Positions 10,199 through 19,587 of a stretch of 64,000 bases of DNA are shown here, piece after piece. The position numbers and the translations under genes are program-made. The notes below the pieces were generated by a model. It did no database searches and was not told where the DNA came from. It saw nothing but the letters and a program-made list of their open reading frames with translations. This DNA comes from Cyclobacteriaceae bacterium (GTDB lineage Bacteria; Bacteroidota; Bacteroidia; Cytophagales; Cyclobacteriaceae). Each line of letters starts with the position of its first letter. Positions within the stretch are counted from its first letter, which is position 1. The stretch lies in contig JAIBBC010000002.1 in NCBI GenBank assembly GCA_019694875.1, forward strand, positions 992,001-1,056,000, given 5' to 3'.

Positions 10199-11736
10199 AA
10201 AGGGTAACGCTCATAGGGCTGATTGCTCTGTACTGCATTTCGGTGCATGCGCAGAAGCCCCGTATTATGGAAAGTCTTTTCATGAACAGTAAAATCCTGT
10301 CACAGGATGTGAATTACTCGATCATACTTCCAGCGGATTATTACACATCGGGCAAGCGGTACCCGGTTGTTTATCTGTTACATGGTTTAGGCGATAACGA
10401 ATCATCATGGCTTGAATATGGTCAGGTAAGTCAGGTTGCTGATGCGGCCGTAAAAAACAAGGAGATCATCCCGATGATTTATGTGATGCCCGCAGGATAC
10501 AGGAATTATTATGTGAATGATTATGCGGGCAAGTTTCTGTACGAGGATATGTTTATAAAGGAGTTTGTTCCGTTTATTGATTCGCAGTACCGGACACTTG
10601 CCGATAAGTCGCATCGCGCAACATTAGGATATTCAATGGGAGGGTTTGGCACGCTTGTGCTGCCGCTACGCAATCCGGACGTGTTCACAGTAAGTGTTCC
10701 GCTGAGTATTTCTGTTCGCACCGATAGCCAATACATGAGCGAAGATGCGTCAGGTTGGGACGATCAGTGGGGGCGACTTTTTGGCGGGGTAGGAGCTACG
10801 GGTGAAAACCGACTGACGGATTACTACAAACAACATTCTCCTTTCCACATTTTTGCTCAGGCCGATTTAAGCAGGCTTCAAAACCTAAAACTGTATATCG
10901 ATAACGGTGACGATGAAGAAACGCTCTGCCGCAGCAACGAAGAACTTCACATGTTGCTGCGCGACAGGAATTTTCCGCACGAGTTCCGCGTACGCAACGG
11001 AGGTCATGAGTTTCAGTATTGGCGGGATGCACTTCCGAACGGCCTTCACTTTATCAGCGATGCTTTTGAGCGTAAACCTTATCGGGGCGATGTAAGGAAT
11101 TTGATCAAGCCATCAAAAGTTTCCAAATCTATCAGGTTGGTTGACGAAGGTCAATACAAGATCTGGCTCCCGTCTGAATATGCAACTACGGCCCGTCAGT
11201 ATCCGGTACTATATGTTTCCGGTCTACAAAGTCAATCACTTATTGACAAGATCGGAAATCGGGTTGCCCAGTTAATTGATAACGGATCACTCACCCCGCT
11301 GTTGATTGTGTTTGTTGCTTCAACTGCTTCCGACATCGTGACTGTTTCGACTTCGGTTGAACAAAAGTACCGTGCCCGCAACGGCTGGCGATTCCGGGCA
11401 TTGCTGGGGTTTGAATCTGGTGGATCCCAGGCGCTCAGTGCTGCATTGAATCCCGAAACATTTACTTCGTGTATACTCTTTGATGTGCCGGTTGATTGTG
11501 AACAGCTTAAAGCTGCCGTTCAGGCAAACAAGAAACCGTTAAGTCGCACGTGGCTTTTTATGTATAGTCCTGATAAGGGTAACAACTACAGCGCAAATGG
11601 TTGTGCGCACATCTTTCTGCGCGATCAGGAATTATATCACGAGTACCGCGTACAGGAAGGGAAAGGCGGAGAGGCCTGGATGCTGGACAACCTGGATGAA
11701 GCATTAAGTTTTACACAAAGAAAAATTCACCGATAA
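10195..11736 (+). CDS. Exported esterase-D-like alpha/beta-hydrolase, tandem domains
   Basis: 513 residues; ATGA overlap with the preceding esterase. It has a short signal peptide ending VHAQ and no lipobox, so it is probably periplasmic or secreted, while its sister is lipid-anchored. Active-site signals: S147 in GYSMGGFG, the acid region IDNGDDEE, and H271 in NGGHEFQYW. The C-terminal ~190 residues again resemble a decayed second domain (LLGFESGGSQALS keeps a possible elbow Ser). It is a clear paralog of the preceding gene, so this operon holds duplicated esterases beside triplicated ARH genes. Substrate acyl group unknown. Confidence 0.84.
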   Translation: MKRVTLIGLIALYCISVHAQKPRIMESLFMNSKILSQDVNYSIILPADYYTSGKRYPVVYLLHGLGDNESSWLEYGQVSQVADAAVKNKEIIPMIYVMPAGYRNYYVNDYAGKFLYEDMFIKEFVPFIDSQYRTLADKSHRATLGYSMGGFGTLVLPLRNPDVFTVSVPLSISVRTDSQYMSEDASGWDDQWGRLFGGVGATGENRLTDYYKQHSPFHIFAQADLSRLQNLKLYIDNGDDEETLCRSNEELHMLLRDRNFPHEFRVRNGGHEFQYWRDALPNGLHFISDAFERKPYRGDVRNLIKPSKVSKSIRLVDEGQYKIWLPSEYATTARQYPVLYVSGLQSQSLIDKIGNRVAQLIDNGSLTPLLIVFVASTASDIVTVSTSVEQKYRARNGWRFRALLGFESGGSQALSAALNPETFTSCILFDVPVDCEQLKAAVQANKKPLSRTWLFMYSPDKGNNYSANGCAHIFLRDQELYHEYRVQEGKGGEAWMLDNLDEALSFTQRKIHR

Positions 11737-11758
11737 AATAAATCCTAACCTATAAACT

Positions 11759-12763
11759 ATGTATATCATCAGCAGTTATTCTCTCGCAGTCTTCTTCTGC
11801 ATCATCACGATGCTGTGCTGGGGGTCGTGGGGAAACACCCAAAAACTTGCTGCCAAAACGTGGCGGTATGAACTGTTTTACTGGGACTATGTGATTGGCA
11901 TCGTACTGCTATCTATTGTGTTCGGCTTTACGCTGGGCAGTATAGGCGAGCAGGGCAGAAGTTTCACAACCGACCTTGCACAGGTAAGCAGCGATAATCT
12001 TTGGAGCGCGATTCTGGGCGGAGTGATCTTCAATGCCTCGAATATTCTGTTGTCTGCCTCGATATCAATTGCAGGGATGGCGGTTGCATTCCCGGTAGGC
12101 GTGGGCTTAGCACTCGTACTAGGAGTTATTCTTAATTATAACAGTGCATCGAAAGATGATCCTGTGATATTGTTTACGGGGGTGGCACTGATCGTGGTGG
12201 CGATTGTTTTTAATGGCATCGCATCCGGCAAGATGGCTGCCGGAGAAAAGAAGTCATCGTCAAAAGGCATCTGGCTGGCAGTGATTGCCGGTACACTCAT
12301 GTCATTCTTCTACCGTTTCGTTGCTGCCGCGATGGATGTAAACAATTTCGAATCACCGACACCCGGCATGATGACTCCGTACACGGCCTTCTTCGTGTTT
12401 GCAATGGGTATGCTTGTGAGCAACTTCCTGTTCAATACCGTGATTATGCGGAAGCCGTTTGTGGGTTCCCCGGTTAGCTATAAAGATTATTTCAGCGGAA
12501 GCTTTAGTACGCACCTCGTTGGCGTTGCGGGGGGATTGATCTGGGGCCTTGGAACTGTGTTAAGTTATATGTCAGCCGGTAAGGCAGGTGCCGCGATTTC
12601 ATATGCACTCGGCCAAGGAGCAACTATGGTGGCAGCGTTTTGGGGTGTGTTCATCTGGAAAGAGTTTAAGGGGGCGGGTACACGTGTTAATGTGCTGCTC
12701 TTCTTTATGTTTTTACTTTTTATCTCGGGCCTCGCACTGATTATTGTGTCGGGTGGCAATTAA
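11759..12763 (+). CDS. Ureide-permease/DMT-like inner membrane transporter
   Basis: 334 residues with about ten hydrophobic segments. The N-terminal sequence CWGSWGNTQKLA and the repeated internal layout match the Bacteroidota group related to plant ureide permeases and to the GRP/RhaT sugar transporters of the drug/metabolite superfamily. It starts 22 bp after the second esterase and closes the locus, so it most likely imports the final small product across the inner membrane. From memory, Bacteroides ribose-scavenging (rus) loci also combine SusC/D, ARH proteins and a dedicated permease. Ribose, a nucleoside or a ureide are candidate substrates; none is proven here. Confidence 0.78.
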   Translation: MYIISSYSLAVFFCIITMLCWGSWGNTQKLAAKTWRYELFYWDYVIGIVLLSIVFGFTLGSIGEQGRSFTTDLAQVSSDNLWSAILGGVIFNASNILLSASISIAGMAVAFPVGVGLALVLGVILNYNSASKDDPVILFTGVALIVVAIVFNGIASGKMAAGEKKSSSKGIWLAVIAGTLMSFFYRFVAAAMDVNNFESPTPGMMTPYTAFFVFAMGMLVSNFLFNTVIMRKPFVGSPVSYKDYFSGSFSTHLVGVAGGLIWGLGTVLSYMSAGKAGAAISYALGQGATMVAAFWGVFIWKEFKGAGTRVNVLLFFMFLLFISGLALIIVSGGN

Positions 12764-12801
12764 ACAATTAAACTAACTATTAACCTAAAACAATTTAAGC
12801 T

Positions 12802-13596
12802 ATGAAAAAAAGTCTGATGTTTATGAGTGCCGCAGTGCTGGCGTTGAGCGCTGCTTTTATCTCATCGTGCAGCGATGATGAGGGTGGTGGCGGATCACAG
12901 GTTCCGCCTGCGAAAATCAAAACAATCTCATTTAACGATGGGTTCGCGATTGAAAGCTGGGAGTTCTTTTATGACGACCAGGATCGGGTTACAAGCATTA
13001 ACAATATTTACGATGGAGGAGATCCGGTAACGATTACCTACGATTACAACGATGCGGCAAGCGAATTGACTATCAATAAAGAAGGGAACGAGACGGTTTA
13101 CGCACTGGATGAAGACGGCAGGGTTATTAAAGAATATTGGACTGAAGATAAAAGTGAGTGGGAGGGTTATCAGTACGATTCTGACGGACGGATGATTAAA
13201 GTATTCGAACATTATAGTGGTGCTGATCACCTGAAATACGATCTTACCGTATCGAATGGCAATACCACGCATCGTATTCGCTACGAAGACGATGGTACAA
13301 CGGTTCGGGAAGATCGCGAGTTTACCTACACGATTGGAGATAACGCAAGTGGGATTCACCAAATTTATGCGGTTGATTCGGAGTGGAAGAATATAGCCGG
13401 GTTGTATGGCAAGCAAAGCAAGAAGCTTGTTGAAGCATACGTTCGTCACATTACCGATGAGCCGGAAACCAGCTACGGTGCTACCTATACGTACACATTT
13501 GATACAAAGAACCGTGTTGCTACCCAAACAAAAAATGGAACCAGCAGCGGTGGTAACTTCACCGAATCATGGGCTTACACGTACTACGAAGAATAA
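12802..13596 (+). CDS. Lipoprotein with RHS/YD-like beta strands (DUF4595-like)
   Basis: 264 residues; lipoprotein signal ending FISSC followed by an Asp/Gly-rich linker (SDDEGGGGS), common in surface-exposed Bacteroidota lipoproteins. The body has repeated strand pairs with YDDQDRVTSI, YALDEDGRVIKE, YQYDSDGRMIKV and FDTKNRVATQ, spaced about 25-45 residues apart like YD repeats or the DUF4595 fold. It lies 38 bp after the permease and is followed by a strong terminator, so it may be the last gene of the utilization operon, perhaps as an extra surface glycan-binding protein. Function not recognised. Confidence 0.6.
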   Translation: MKKSLMFMSAAVLALSAAFISSCSDDEGGGGSQVPPAKIKTISFNDGFAIESWEFFYDDQDRVTSINNIYDGGDPVTITYDYNDAASELTINKEGNETVYALDEDGRVIKEYWTEDKSEWEGYQYDSDGRMIKVFEHYSGADHLKYDLTVSNGNTTHRIRYEDDGTTVREDREFTYTIGDNASGIHQIYAVDSEWKNIAGLYGKQSKKLVEAYVRHITDEPETSYGATYTYTFDTKNRVATQTKNGTSSGGNFTESWAYTYYEE

Positions 13597-13619
13597 TCGC
13601 ATTTTTTAGTTAGAGTTCG

Positions 13620-13652
13620 GGCCAGGAGCGAAATTCGTTTCTGGCCTTTTTT
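13620..13652 (+). terminator. Rho-independent terminator
   Basis: GGCCAG (13620-13625) pairs with CTGGCC (13641-13646), with additional weak pairing toward the loop, followed by six T. It closes the transcript that runs through the ARH/esterase locus and the lipoprotein. Confidence 0.85.
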
Positions 13653-13787
13653 ATTGTGACTTCGCAACATCCATTAGATTTATTGCATAACTTTTCCTAT
13701 GAATTAATTATACTGTATATTTCTTTGTGCTAACCGGAAACGCGATGAAATCCGTAAATTTTATTCAATGAAAAATATTGATCTGGA

Positions 13788-14273
13788 ATGATCTGTTTAA
13801 ATGCAACCTTTTTTTCTATAGTGTCGATTTGTTTGGGGTGGAGCCAAACTAATTCATCAAATCTATTGTCAATTGAATATCTTGATACCATTGATGTAGT
13901 TGTTACCGTTCGTGTCACGAGCGTTGTGACGTACGATCATAGGATTCTTGCAGAGGCAGTAAAAGTTTTTAAGGGAACAATTGAAAGGTATGTTCTTATA
14001 AATGAATCGAAAAGCGTTGAATTTAAAGTTGACAGTACATATCTTTTGTATGCGAACAGTCGTAATGGGGTACTTTTCTTAGATAGCGAATCCAACACCA
14101 AATTATTGAGTAACGCTAGCGCTGACCTGCAGTTTTTAGATCAAAATTTCCCCTGCAAGTCCAGCCCTCCGGAAAAATATGGTGCCTGTGAGAGAAGTAC
14201 TTCGCCAGTTTGTGGGTGTGATGGTGTTACATACGAAAGTAGCTGCGAAGCCGCAAGGGCATGTTCTGACTAA
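13788..14273 (+). CDS. Small exported protein with C-terminal Kazal-type inhibitor domain
   Basis: 161 residues. The N-terminus (MICLNATFFSIVSICLGWSQ) is a plausible signal peptide, and the upstream ATG options run into stops, so 13788 is the best start. Residues ~25-115 are beta-rich and not recognised. Residues ~125-161 carry a Cys-rich Kazal pattern: C, then GACE, SPVCGCDGVTYESSC and ACSD, matching the PVCG.DG.TY..C core of Kazal serine protease inhibitors. It would act outside the cytoplasm, possibly blocking host or competitor proteases. Base composition is clearly more AT-rich than its neighbours, which may point to recent acquisition. No partner gene is near. Confidence 0.65.
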   Translation: MICLNATFFSIVSICLGWSQTNSSNLLSIEYLDTIDVVVTVRVTSVVTYDHRILAEAVKVFKGTIERYVLINESKSVEFKVDSTYLLYANSRNGVLFLDSESNTKLLSNASADLQFLDQNFPCKSSPPEKYGACERSTSPVCGCDGVTYESSCEAARACSD

Positions 14274-14320
14274 TCTTACTCTACAACAGATGCCCGCCTG
14301 AAAGTTTCTTACAGCGATAT

Positions 14321-15637
14321 CTACCTAATTTCCAGTTCGATGATCGTAACAATCTCATTCCGTTTGGCTTCCGGAATTTTTAACGTTACTCCGAATTCAT
14401 TATCGGCAAACCTAATTGCACTCTTGTCGCTAAACATCTTAGCGGATACTACTTTCTTTCCGAGGGAGGGGAGGATGAGGGTTTCATCCTGCCAGTTCAA
14501 AATGTGAACATAACACGTGTTTCCTTTTTGCGTCATTACGCCCCAGTCGCGGGCAGATAACGGACCACCCTTGGTGCTATAGATCGTCTCACCGTTCAAT
14601 TTTAACCATGCGCCCATCTGCTTCAGCAAGGCAACATGTTCCGGTTGAATCTTTCCGTTCGGCATAGGCCCGACATTCAACAAAAAATTGGCTCCGTAGC
14701 CTGCTGATTTCACCAAATACTGAATGAGTTCTTTTTCGCTTTTGTTGCTGGCATCGCGCAGGTTAAATCCCCATGAGTTGTTAATCGTCTCACAGGTTTC
14801 TTTGGGCAAGTCACCGATTTTTTGTTCGGGTGCAAACCCTGTGGTGTTATGGCCGGGTAAATCTTTCTCAAACATCTGGAAATCTTCACCTTCATAGGGC
14901 GGCCGATGGTGATTGCTGCCGATCAACGCAGCAGGCTGAAGCTGATGAATCAGTTTATACGTTTTCTCCAACCGCCAGTCGGCATCTTTCTTATCCCACA
15001 TGCCATCGAACCAGATTCCGGCAATCGGACCATACCCAGTGAGCAATTCGGTTAACTGGGCATCCATGTAATCGAGGTATTTGTACCAGTCGCCACCTTC
15101 CGGCCTGCCAGTGTAACCGTTGCCGGTATTGCCGTGCGGAAAATAATCGGGATGGTGCCAGTCGAGTTGTGAATGATAGAAAAACAGTTTGATTCCCTGG
15201 GCATGACACTCATCGGCCAGCATCTTTAAAACATCTTTTTTGTACGGAGTGCGGTCAACAATATCATAGCCGGATACTTTACTGTCGTACATCGCGAAAC
15301 CGTCATGATGTTTGCTGGTGATCGTGATGTACCTCATGCCGGCATCTTTTGCCATCTGCACCCATTCTTTCGGATTGAACTCGATCGGATTGAAGAAGGC
15401 CGGCAATTTCTCGTAGGTCTTCACCGGTATCTGTTGATTGTTCATCACCCATTCGCCATCACCCAACTCACTGTAAACTCCCCAGTGTATAAACAGCCCG
15501 AAGCGTGCACCTTCAAACCATTCACGGGTTTTCAGATTCTCGGGCGTTGGTTGATACTGGGTTTGAGCTTTTACGGAGAAGATGGCTGCCAGCAGAAGGG
15601 CAGAAGCAATTGAACCGCTTCGACAAAGTTTCAGCAT
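14321..15637 (-). CDS. Alpha-L-fucosidase, GH29
   Basis: 438 residues with signal peptide 1-25 (ends VKAQ). GH29 features: WFEGARFGLFIHWGVYS near residue 40, TSKHHDGFAMY near 108, and the nucleophile D211 in GIWFDGMWD. A ~90-residue beta-sandwich closes the protein. It is a retaining hydrolase releasing terminal L-fucose (some members prefer galactose or other sugars) from exported glycans, in the periplasm or outside the cell. It begins 33 bp after hisI on the same strand with no visible terminator between, so it may receive read-through from the his operon, although functionally unrelated. The acid/base residue cannot be assigned by eye. Confidence 0.93.
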   Translation of the reverse strand: MLKLCRSGSIASALLLAAIFSVKAQTQYQPTPENLKTREWFEGARFGLFIHWGVYSELGDGEWVMNNQQIPVKTYEKLPAFFNPIEFNPKEWVQMAKDAGMRYITITSKHHDGFAMYDSKVSGYDIVDRTPYKKDVLKMLADECHAQGIKLFFYHSQLDWHHPDYFPHGNTGNGYTGRPEGGDWYKYLDYMDAQLTELLTGYGPIAGIWFDGMWDKKDADWRLEKTYKLIHQLQPAALIGSNHHRPPYEGEDFQMFEKDLPGHNTTGFAPEQKIGDLPKETCETINNSWGFNLRDASNKSEKELIQYLVKSAGYGANFLLNVGPMPNGKIQPEHVALLKQMGAWLKLNGETIYSTKGGPLSARDWGVMTQKGNTCYVHILNWQDETLILPSLGKKVVSAKMFSDKSAIRFADNEFGVTLKIPEAKRNEIVTIIELEIR

Positions 15638-15670
15638 AGGGTTTATGGTTTGGATGACTAAATCCTTGAA

Positions 15671-16261
15671 TTACTTATGCCGCTTCTTCAGCACGGCTTT
15701 GACATCGTCCAGCGACATATTTTTTTCGTGAAGCAGTACAAGGTAGTGATAAAGAAGGTCGGCAGCTTCGTTCAGAAAGAGTTCTTTATTGTCGTCTTTC
15801 GCCTCAATCACAAGCTCAACAGCTTCTTCACCCACCTTTTGGGCAATTTTATTGATACCGGCTTCAAACAACGAAGTTGTATAAGACCCTTTTTTTGGAT
15901 TAGTCTTACGGTCTTTGATCAGTGCCTCCAGCCGGCTCAGATTCCAGCCTTCATTCTTTTCATTGAAACATGTATCAGACCCTGTGTGACACGTAGGTCC
16001 TTTCGGATTAACTTTTACAAGCAACGAGTCGTTGTCGCAATCCTGCAAAATTTCAACAAGTTCAAGTGAGTTGCCGGAGGTTTCGCCTTTCGTCCACAAA
16101 CGCTTTTTGCTGCGACTGTAGAACGTGACTTTCTTTTCACGAACGGTTTTTTCGTACGCTTCAATATTCATAAAGGCGACCATGAGTACTTTTTGCGTAG
16201 CGGCATCCTGCACCACACACGGAACCAAACCATTCAATTTATCGAAATCAATCTTGCCCAT
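15671..16261 (-). CDS. hisIE: Bifunctional phosphoribosyl-AMP cyclohydrolase / phosphoribosyl-ATP pyrophosphatase
   Basis: 196 residues. The N-terminal half is the cyclohydrolase (VLMVAFMN, SRSKKRLWTKGETSGN, and zinc-ligand Cys residues in DCDND and GPTCHTG). The C-terminal half is the all-helical pyrophosphatase (SYTTSLFEAGINKIAQKVGEEAVE then EAADLLYHYLVLL). It carries out the second and third steps of histidine synthesis in the cytoplasm. Last gene of the his operon, 9 bp after hisF. Confidence 0.97.
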   Translation of the reverse strand: MGKIDFDKLNGLVPCVVQDAATQKVLMVAFMNIEAYEKTVREKKVTFYSRSKKRLWTKGETSGNSLELVEILQDCDNDSLLVKVNPKGPTCHTGSDTCFNEKNEGWNLSRLEALIKDRKTNPKKGSYTTSLFEAGINKIAQKVGEEAVELVIEAKDDNKELFLNEAADLLYHYLVLLHEKNMSLDDVKAVLKKRHK

Positions 16262-16270
16262 AGTTGTGCC

Positions 16271-17026
16271 TTAAATCCGTACAGGAATATGATGTTGAGA
16301 AAGGTATTTTTTTAATTCAGGAATCTTAACTTCTCCAAAGTGAAAGATACTTGCGGCAAGCGCAGCATCTGCTTTTCCGACCGTGAACACATCAAGGAAA
16401 TGTTTATTCTCACCAGCTCCCCCTGATGCAATTACCGGAATCGTTAACTGCCCATGAAGGGCAGCCAATGCGTTCACAGCAAAACCATTTTTTGTTCCAT
16501 CGTGGTCCATACTGGTAAACAGAACCTCACCGGCCCCGCGATGTTCACATTCCCCGGCCCATGAAAATAATTCTTTTTCCGTTGGTTGTTTGCCACCGTG
16601 AGTATGCACGATCCATTGATTGTTGACATACCGGGCATCAATTGCAGCAACAATGCACTGCGAACCGAATGCTTTTGCAAGCTCGTCAATCAAGGCTGGA
16701 TTTCTAACCGCTGCGGAGTTTACGCTTACTTTATCTGCTCCGGCTTCCAGCAGCGGAGCTACATCCGCCGGCGAGTTGATTCCACCACCCACCGTAAACG
16801 GAATGTTGATGTTGCGCGCTATTTCTTTCACCAGTGATGCAAATGTTTTTCGTTTTTCGTTGGTCGCTGAAATGTCGAGGAACACGAGTTCGTCTGCGCC
16901 CTGTTGCGCATATGTTGAGGCAAGCTCTACCGGGTCGCCAGCATCGCGAATGTTCACGAAGTTGATGCCCTTCACAGTCCGGCCATCTTTAATGTCGAGG
17001 CAGGGGATAATTCGTTTACTGAGCAT
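16271..17026 (-). CDS. hisF: Imidazole glycerol phosphate synthase cyclase subunit
   Basis: 251 residues from the ATG at 17026, which shares one base with the hisA stop; a GTG one codon earlier is possible. A TIM barrel with the standard N-terminus [21 protein letters not shown] phosphate site and IASGGAGE near the C-terminus. With HisH it turns PRFAR and glutamine-derived ammonia into imidazole glycerol phosphate and AICAR. Confidence 0.97.
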   Translation of the reverse strand: MLSKRIIPCLDIKDGRTVKGINFVNIRDAGDPVELASTYAQQGADELVFLDISATNEKRKTFASLVKEIARNINIPFTVGGGINSPADVAPLLEAGADKVSVNSAAVRNPALIDELAKAFGSQCIVAAIDARYVNNQWIVHTHGGKQPTEKELFSWAGECEHRGAGEVLFTSMDHDGTKNGFAVNALAALHGQLTIPVIASGGAGENKHFLDVFTVGKADAALAASIFHFGEVKIPELKKYLSQHHIPVRI

Positions 17027-17748
17027 CACTTAAAGGTAAACGGACGTAAATCGGCCAGTTCAATTTTGTGCTCGTACAGCGCCTTGCCGATGATTGCGCC
17101 ATAAATTCCCATCGCTTTCAGCTTACGAAGATCTTCCAAAGAGCTGACGCCACCACTGGCGGTTATTTTAAGGGTGGGAAACCGCTTGATGAGTTTTTCA
17201 TATAACCCGAAATTCGGGCCATCCAGCATGCCGTCTGATCCGATGTCGGTACATGTCAGGTATTCCAATCCGCTGCCCATATAATCTTCTACCAGTTCGA
17301 ATAACCGGAGTTCGGTAGGTTCAAGCCAGCCGTTAATCATGATGTGTTCTCCCTTTACGTCTGCACTGAGAATGAAATTCCGTGCACCATACTCATTCAT
17401 CCAGCGCTTGAACTTCTCTGGTTCGTTGATCGCTACACTTCCGATATTGATTTGATAGATGTCGAGGTTGATGAGTTGTTCAACATCCTCATCGGTTTTA
17501 ACACCGCCTCCGAAGTCGATCTGTAACGCAGTTTTCTCCTGTAGTTCGTAGATCACGTCCCAATTCACCACTTCACCTTCTTTCGCTCCATCCAGATCAA
17601 TCAGATGAAGGTATTCTAAGTCGGCATTCTGGAATTGCAGCGCTACATCTAACGGATCTTCGCTGTAGATTTTTTTCTTCTTGAAATCGCCCTGCGTCAG
17701 CCGAACGCACTTACCGTCAATAATATCGATTGCTGGAATAATCTTCAT
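17026..17748 (-). CDS. hisA: ProFAR isomerase
   Basis: 240-residue TIM barrel: [17 protein letters not shown] with catalytic D8, phosphate-binding DFGGGVKT and ASGGVSS, and [13 protein letters not shown] carrying the second Asp. It isomerises ProFAR to PRFAR. It overlaps hisH by 4 bp (ATGA) and hisF by 1 bp, a tightly coupled sub-operon hisH-A-F. It shares ancestry with hisF, hence the similar sequence. Confidence 0.97.
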   Translation of the reverse strand: MKIIPAIDIIDGKCVRLTQGDFKKKKIYSEDPLDVALQFQNADLEYLHLIDLDGAKEGEVVNWDVIYELQEKTALQIDFGGGVKTDEDVEQLINLDIYQINIGSVAINEPEKFKRWMNEYGARNFILSADVKGEHIMINGWLEPTELRLFELVEDYMGSGLEYLTCTDIGSDGMLDGPNFGLYEKLIKRFPTLKITASGGVSSLEDLRKLKAMGIYGAIIGKALYEHKIELADLRPFTFK

Positions 17749-18323
17749 ATCGCTAAAAAGTTCTTCAAAATCATTTGTCCCGCTTCCGCGGATTTCTCGG
17801 GGTGAAACTGTACTGCATAAAAATTGTCTTTTCGCATCGCTGCACTAAACGGAACTGTGTAGGGCGTAACGGCCGAAGTAAAATTGTTCACAGGTACGTA
17901 ATAACTGTGTACATAATATACACTTTTGTTTTCAAGTTCCGGCTGAATCCAGTCATTGACTTTTGTCAGGGAGTTCCAACCCATGTGCGGCACTTTAAAA
18001 TCGGTTTCCGGGATAAACCGTTTTACGGGCTGATCGAAAATCCCCAGACAAGGGGTATCATTTTCTTCCGAATGACGGCACATCAACTGCATTCCCAAAC
18101 AAATTCCGAGTACAGGTTGTTTCAGATTTGTGATAACCTGGTCGAGTTTGCGTTCCCGCAGATACGCCATTGTTGAACTTGCTTCACCCACACCGGGAAA
18201 AATCACTTTCTCCGCTTTTGAAATGGTTTCAGGATCGTCAGAAATTGTAAAATCAACGCCCAGCCGCTCCAGTGCGAACGACACCGACTGAATGTTTCCT
18301 GCGTTGTATTTTATCAGAACCAT
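17745..18323 (-). CDS. hisH: Imidazole glycerol phosphate synthase glutamine amidotransferase subunit
   Basis: 192 residues. Class I amidotransferase with nucleophile C75 in GICLGMQLM, oxyanion PGVGEA loop and the His-Glu pair in QFHPEKS. It supplies ammonia to HisF. The start ATG lies after a 148-bp spacer from hisB, the only large gap in the operon, so hisHAFI might have its own promoter or depend on read-through. Confidence 0.97.
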   Translation of the reverse strand: MVLIKYNAGNIQSVSFALERLGVDFTISDDPETISKAEKVIFPGVGEASSTMAYLRERKLDQVITNLKQPVLGICLGMQLMCRHSEENDTPCLGIFDQPVKRFIPETDFKVPHMGWNSLTKVNDWIQPELENKSVYYVHSYYVPVNNFTSAVTPYTVPFSAAMRKDNFYAVQFHPEKSAEAGQMILKNFLAI

Positions 18324-18327
18324 GTTT

Positions 18328-18470
18328 GAATGACGAATTACGAATTACGAATTTCTAATTTTGAATCTTTACCGTTAAACCTTGAAACTTAAACCTTGAA
18401 CCTTGAACTTTAAACTGTTATCCGTAAGGTTCCGCCCTCTAACTTCTGTCTTCTAACTTCTATCTTCCCC
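18328..18470. repeat. Low-complexity spacer of short tandem motifs between hisB and hisH
   Basis: Three neighbouring blocks of short repeats: a GAATTAC-type block (18328-18365), an AAACCTTGAA-type block (18377-18416), and a CTAACTTCTGTCTT-type block (18437-18470). Similar motif-built spacers occur in many Bacteroidota genomes. It contains no credible ORF. A shorter spacer of the same look lies between sufB and sufC. Confidence 0.7.
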
Positions 18471-18471
18471 C

Positions 18472-19587
18472 TCAAAGCACGCCTTTTGTGCTCGGCAAAT
18501 CATTTCCTTCTTTTTTAACCGCCATTTTGATTGCTTTCGCGAATGCTTTAAAAATTGCTTCGATCTTATGATGTTCGTTTGTTCCCTCGGCTTTAATGTT
18601 CAGGTTGCACCTGGATGCATCGGAAAATGACTTGAAAAAATGAACGAACATTTCCGTTGGCATTTCGCCAATCTTCTCGCGCTTGAATTCTGCCTCCCAC
18701 ACCAGCCACGGACGGCCGCCAAAGTCGAGTGCTACCTGTGCCAGGCAATCATCCATGGGTAAACAAAAGCCATACCGCTCAATGCCACGTTTGCTGCCCA
18801 GGGCCTTGCTGAAAGCCTCGCCAAGCGCAAGGGCAGTGTCTTCGATGGTATGGTGTTCATCGATGTGCAGATCGCCCTTAACCTGGATGTCGAGATCGAT
18901 TTTTCCGTGTTTCGCAAGCTGATCGAGCATGTGATCGAAAAAGCCCAGCCCGGTGGCAATGTTACTCTTTCCGCTTCCGTCAAGGTTCACCGATATGGTA
19001 ATGTCGGTTTCTTTTGTTTTACGGTTTACCACCGCACTTCTGGGGGATGCGATCAATAAATTATAGATGTCCTGCCATGACGCGGTGCGCAACGCACAGA
19101 ATTCCGCAAAGCCGGATGCTGTTAGTTTTTCATCCAGACTCGTGTCTTTTAAAAGAATCGCTTTCGAGCCGAGGTTTTTAGCAAGCTCAATATCCGTAAG
19201 CCGATCGCCAATGAAATATGAATTTTTTAAGTCATAGTCAGACGAGAAGTACTTTGTTAGCATTCCGGTGCCCGGCTTGCGGGTTGGCTTATTCTCGCGC
19301 TGGAACGATTTATCGATACAAACTTCCGAAAAAGTTATCCCTTCACTTTCGAACGTTTTCATCATCCGCTCATGAGCCGGCCAGAAGTTCTTTTCCGGAA
19401 AGCTGTCCGTCCCCAACCCGTCCTGGTTGGTAACCATTACCAGCTCGTAGTCCGTTTCGCGGGCAATCTTTCCGAGCCACGTAAACACACCGGGGTAGTA
19501 TTCAAGTTTTTCGAGGCTGTCGATCTGTTCGTCCGGCGGTTCAATGATTAACGTGCCGTCACGATCAATAAACAATACTTTCTTCAT
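18472..19587 (-). CDS. hisB: Bifunctional histidinol-phosphatase / imidazoleglycerol-phosphate dehydratase
   Basis: 371 residues from the ATG at 19587 (ATGA overlap with hisC); an upstream in-frame extension inside hisC is rejected. Residues 1-165 are a HAD phosphatase (D8 and D10 in FIDRDGTLI; zinc-type Cys/His loop in this family is replaced by a shorter one). Residues ~180-371 are the manganese dehydratase with paired His motifs ([28 protein letters not shown]). The fusion is usual in Bacteroidota and enterobacteria. It catalyses steps six and eight of the pathway. Confidence 0.97.
   Translation of the reverse strand: MKKVLFIDRDGTLIIEPPDEQIDSLEKLEYYPGVFTWLGKIARETDYELVMVTNQDGLGTDSFPEKNFWPAHERMMKTFESEGITFSEVCIDKSFQRENKPTRKPGTGMLTKYFSSDYDLKNSYFIGDRLTDIELAKNLGSKAILLKDTSLDEKLTASGFAEFCALRTASWQDIYNLLIASPRSAVVNRKTKETDITISVNLDGSGKSNIATGLGFFDHMLDQLAKHGKIDLDIQVKGDLHIDEHHTIEDTALALGEAFSKALGSKRGIERYGFCLPMDDCLAQVALDFGGRPWLVWEAEFKREKIGEMPTEMFVHFFKSFSDASRCNLNIKAEGTNEHHKIEAIFKAFAKAIKMAVKKEGNDLPSTKGVL

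Noticed and set aside
12928-13527. A 199-codon minus-strand frame opposite the YD-like lipoprotein
   Set aside because: Lacks a signal, a domain or a promoter; the plus-strand lipoprotein has a proper signal and repeats.
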